Shown piece after piece: positions 6,047-6,523 of a DNA stretch of 6,523 nt (within the stretch, counting starts at the first letter, position 1; each line of letters starts with the position of its first letter). The notes beneath the pieces are model-generated. The model worked only from the letters and a program-made list of their open reading frames with translations, was not told the DNA's origin and did no database searches. The stretch comes from Candidatus Poribacteria bacterium (GTDB lineage Bacteria; Poribacteria; WGA-4E; PCPOR2b), in the NCBI GenBank assembly GCA_027296925.1, contig JAPUIP010000746.1:1-6523 (forward strand). The letters are read 5' to 3'. Both the position numbers and the translations under genes were made by a program.

Positions 6047-6081
6047 CGCTTCCATCTACGCGCTGGAAAGGAAATCTGATA

Positions 6082-6523
6082 ATGCCATTACGCTCAAGGC
6101 ACTTTTCTGTTGAAAAAGCGTTTGATGATTTTCCGATTTCAACGGCGTGGGAGTTGCTTGCGAACACAGACCACCTGAATCGTACAATCGGTTTGCCCGC
6201 CATTACTTTTGATCAGGTCACGGTTTCGGAGGAGGATTTTTATCGAGCGGCGTCTGCGAAGGCGTTGGGTATACAGACTGTCCGATGGAAAGAGTATCCC
6301 TTTGAGTGGATTCGGGATAGACATTACGCGGTTCTGCGTGTTTTCGAGAATGGCCCATTCACACGATTTTACGGGGGCATTGAATTCACCCCAGCGATGG
6401 AGATTCAGGGGCGGGCTGCCGCATTCAACCGCGAAAATCAGATTGAGCCGCCAATTATCATTAAAGTCGGGATACATCATGGCGCCGCGATTGCCGTTAA
6501 CTCCAATGATCGGTTGGATTACT
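6082..6523 (+). CDS. Adenylate/guanylate cyclase-like protein with SRPBCC N-terminal domain, internally deleted; runs off the window
   Basis: The frame is open from ATG 6082, with GGAAAGGAAA (6065-6074) as ribosome binding site, through the window end: 147 residues, no stop. Residues about 10-104 (TAWELLANTDHLNRTIGLP, KEYPFEWIRDRHYAVLRVF, GPFTRFYGGIEFTP) look like the START/SRPBCC-like N-terminal domain of DUF5939-type class III cyclases. Residues about 105-147 (AMEIQGRAAAFNRENQ, PPIIIKVGIHHGAAIAV, NDRLDY) match the second half of a class III cyclase catalytic domain, whose usual continuation is DYFG followed by the NxAAR region. Between them, the end of the SRPBCC domain, the linker and the first catalytic half, with both metal-binding Asp motifs (FTDI-like and GDAV-like), are missing. 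The join falls near 6391-6396 and keeps the frame. The protein is predicted to be unable to make cyclic nucleotide. It may be a pseudogene, a non-catalytic relic or a misassembly. Family recognition is from motif memory. Confidence 0.7.
   Translation, partial: MPLRSRHFSVEKAFDDFPISTAWELLANTDHLNRTIGLPAITFDQVTVSEEDFYRAASAKALGIQTVRWKEYPFEWIRDRHYAVLRVFENGPFTRFYGGIEFTPAMEIQGRAAAFNRENQIEPPIIIKVGIHHGAAIAVNSNDRLDY

Noticed and set aside
5993..6079. 28-codon frame just before the cyclase-like gene
   Set aside because: It has no ribosome binding site and no likeness to known proteins; too short to call.

Overview
The window is a moderate-GC piece of bacterial chromosome with ordinary gene density and no mobile element, CRISPR array, tRNA or rRNA that I can see. 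The organism is probably an uncultured, diderm, environmental bacterium. The transporter binding protein has a plain Sec signal peptide with no lipobox cysteine, which fits a periplasm. A Uma2 nuclease beside metabolic genes, a lone PTS-type EIIA and a sugar mutarotase together recall lineages such as Candidatus Poribacteria. That placement is inference from general familiarity, not a search result.

Layout. Positions 1-98 hold nothing I can assign. On the minus strand, read from right to left, lies a three-gene unit: a BMP/PnrA-family periplasmic binding protein (3413-2424), a double-domain ABC ATPase of the nucleoside/sugar type (2395-884) and a Uma2-family PD-(D/E)XK protein (803-99). It is led by a perfect consensus sigma70-type promoter (3507-3479). 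The two permease genes that normally complete such a transporter are not in the window, and the Uma2 gene sits where they would be expected. Upstream, also on the minus strand, is a single-domain EIIA of the fructose/Ntr type (4108-3641).

The EIIA gene diverges from a plus-strand L-fucose/L-rhamnose mutarotase gene (4447-4779). Their near-consensus promoters stand back to back in a 338-bp intergenic region, and an 8-bp inverted repeat overlaps both -35 boxes. Next on the plus strand, with its own strong promoter and a 14-bp palindrome in its leader, is a thiamine-diphosphate-dependent 2-oxoacid (pyruvate/acetoin type) dehydrogenase E1 alpha subunit (4950-5930). The expected E1 beta gene does not follow. 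There is only an 18-codon open frame that overlaps the E1 alpha stop as ATGA.

The window ends inside an open frame (6082-6523). Its first ~104 residues look like the SRPBCC-type N-terminal domain found on certain class III adenylate/guanylate cyclases. It then jumps, in frame, into the second half of a cyclase catalytic domain. The linker region and the first half of the catalytic domain, which carries the metal-binding aspartates, are missing. This apparent in-frame internal deletion is the most unusual thing in the window.

The genes do not form one obvious pathway. They combine uptake (BMP/ABC), sugar anomer interconversion (mutarotase), phosphotransfer signalling (EIIA), 2-oxoacid oxidation (E1 alpha) and a damaged second-messenger enzyme.
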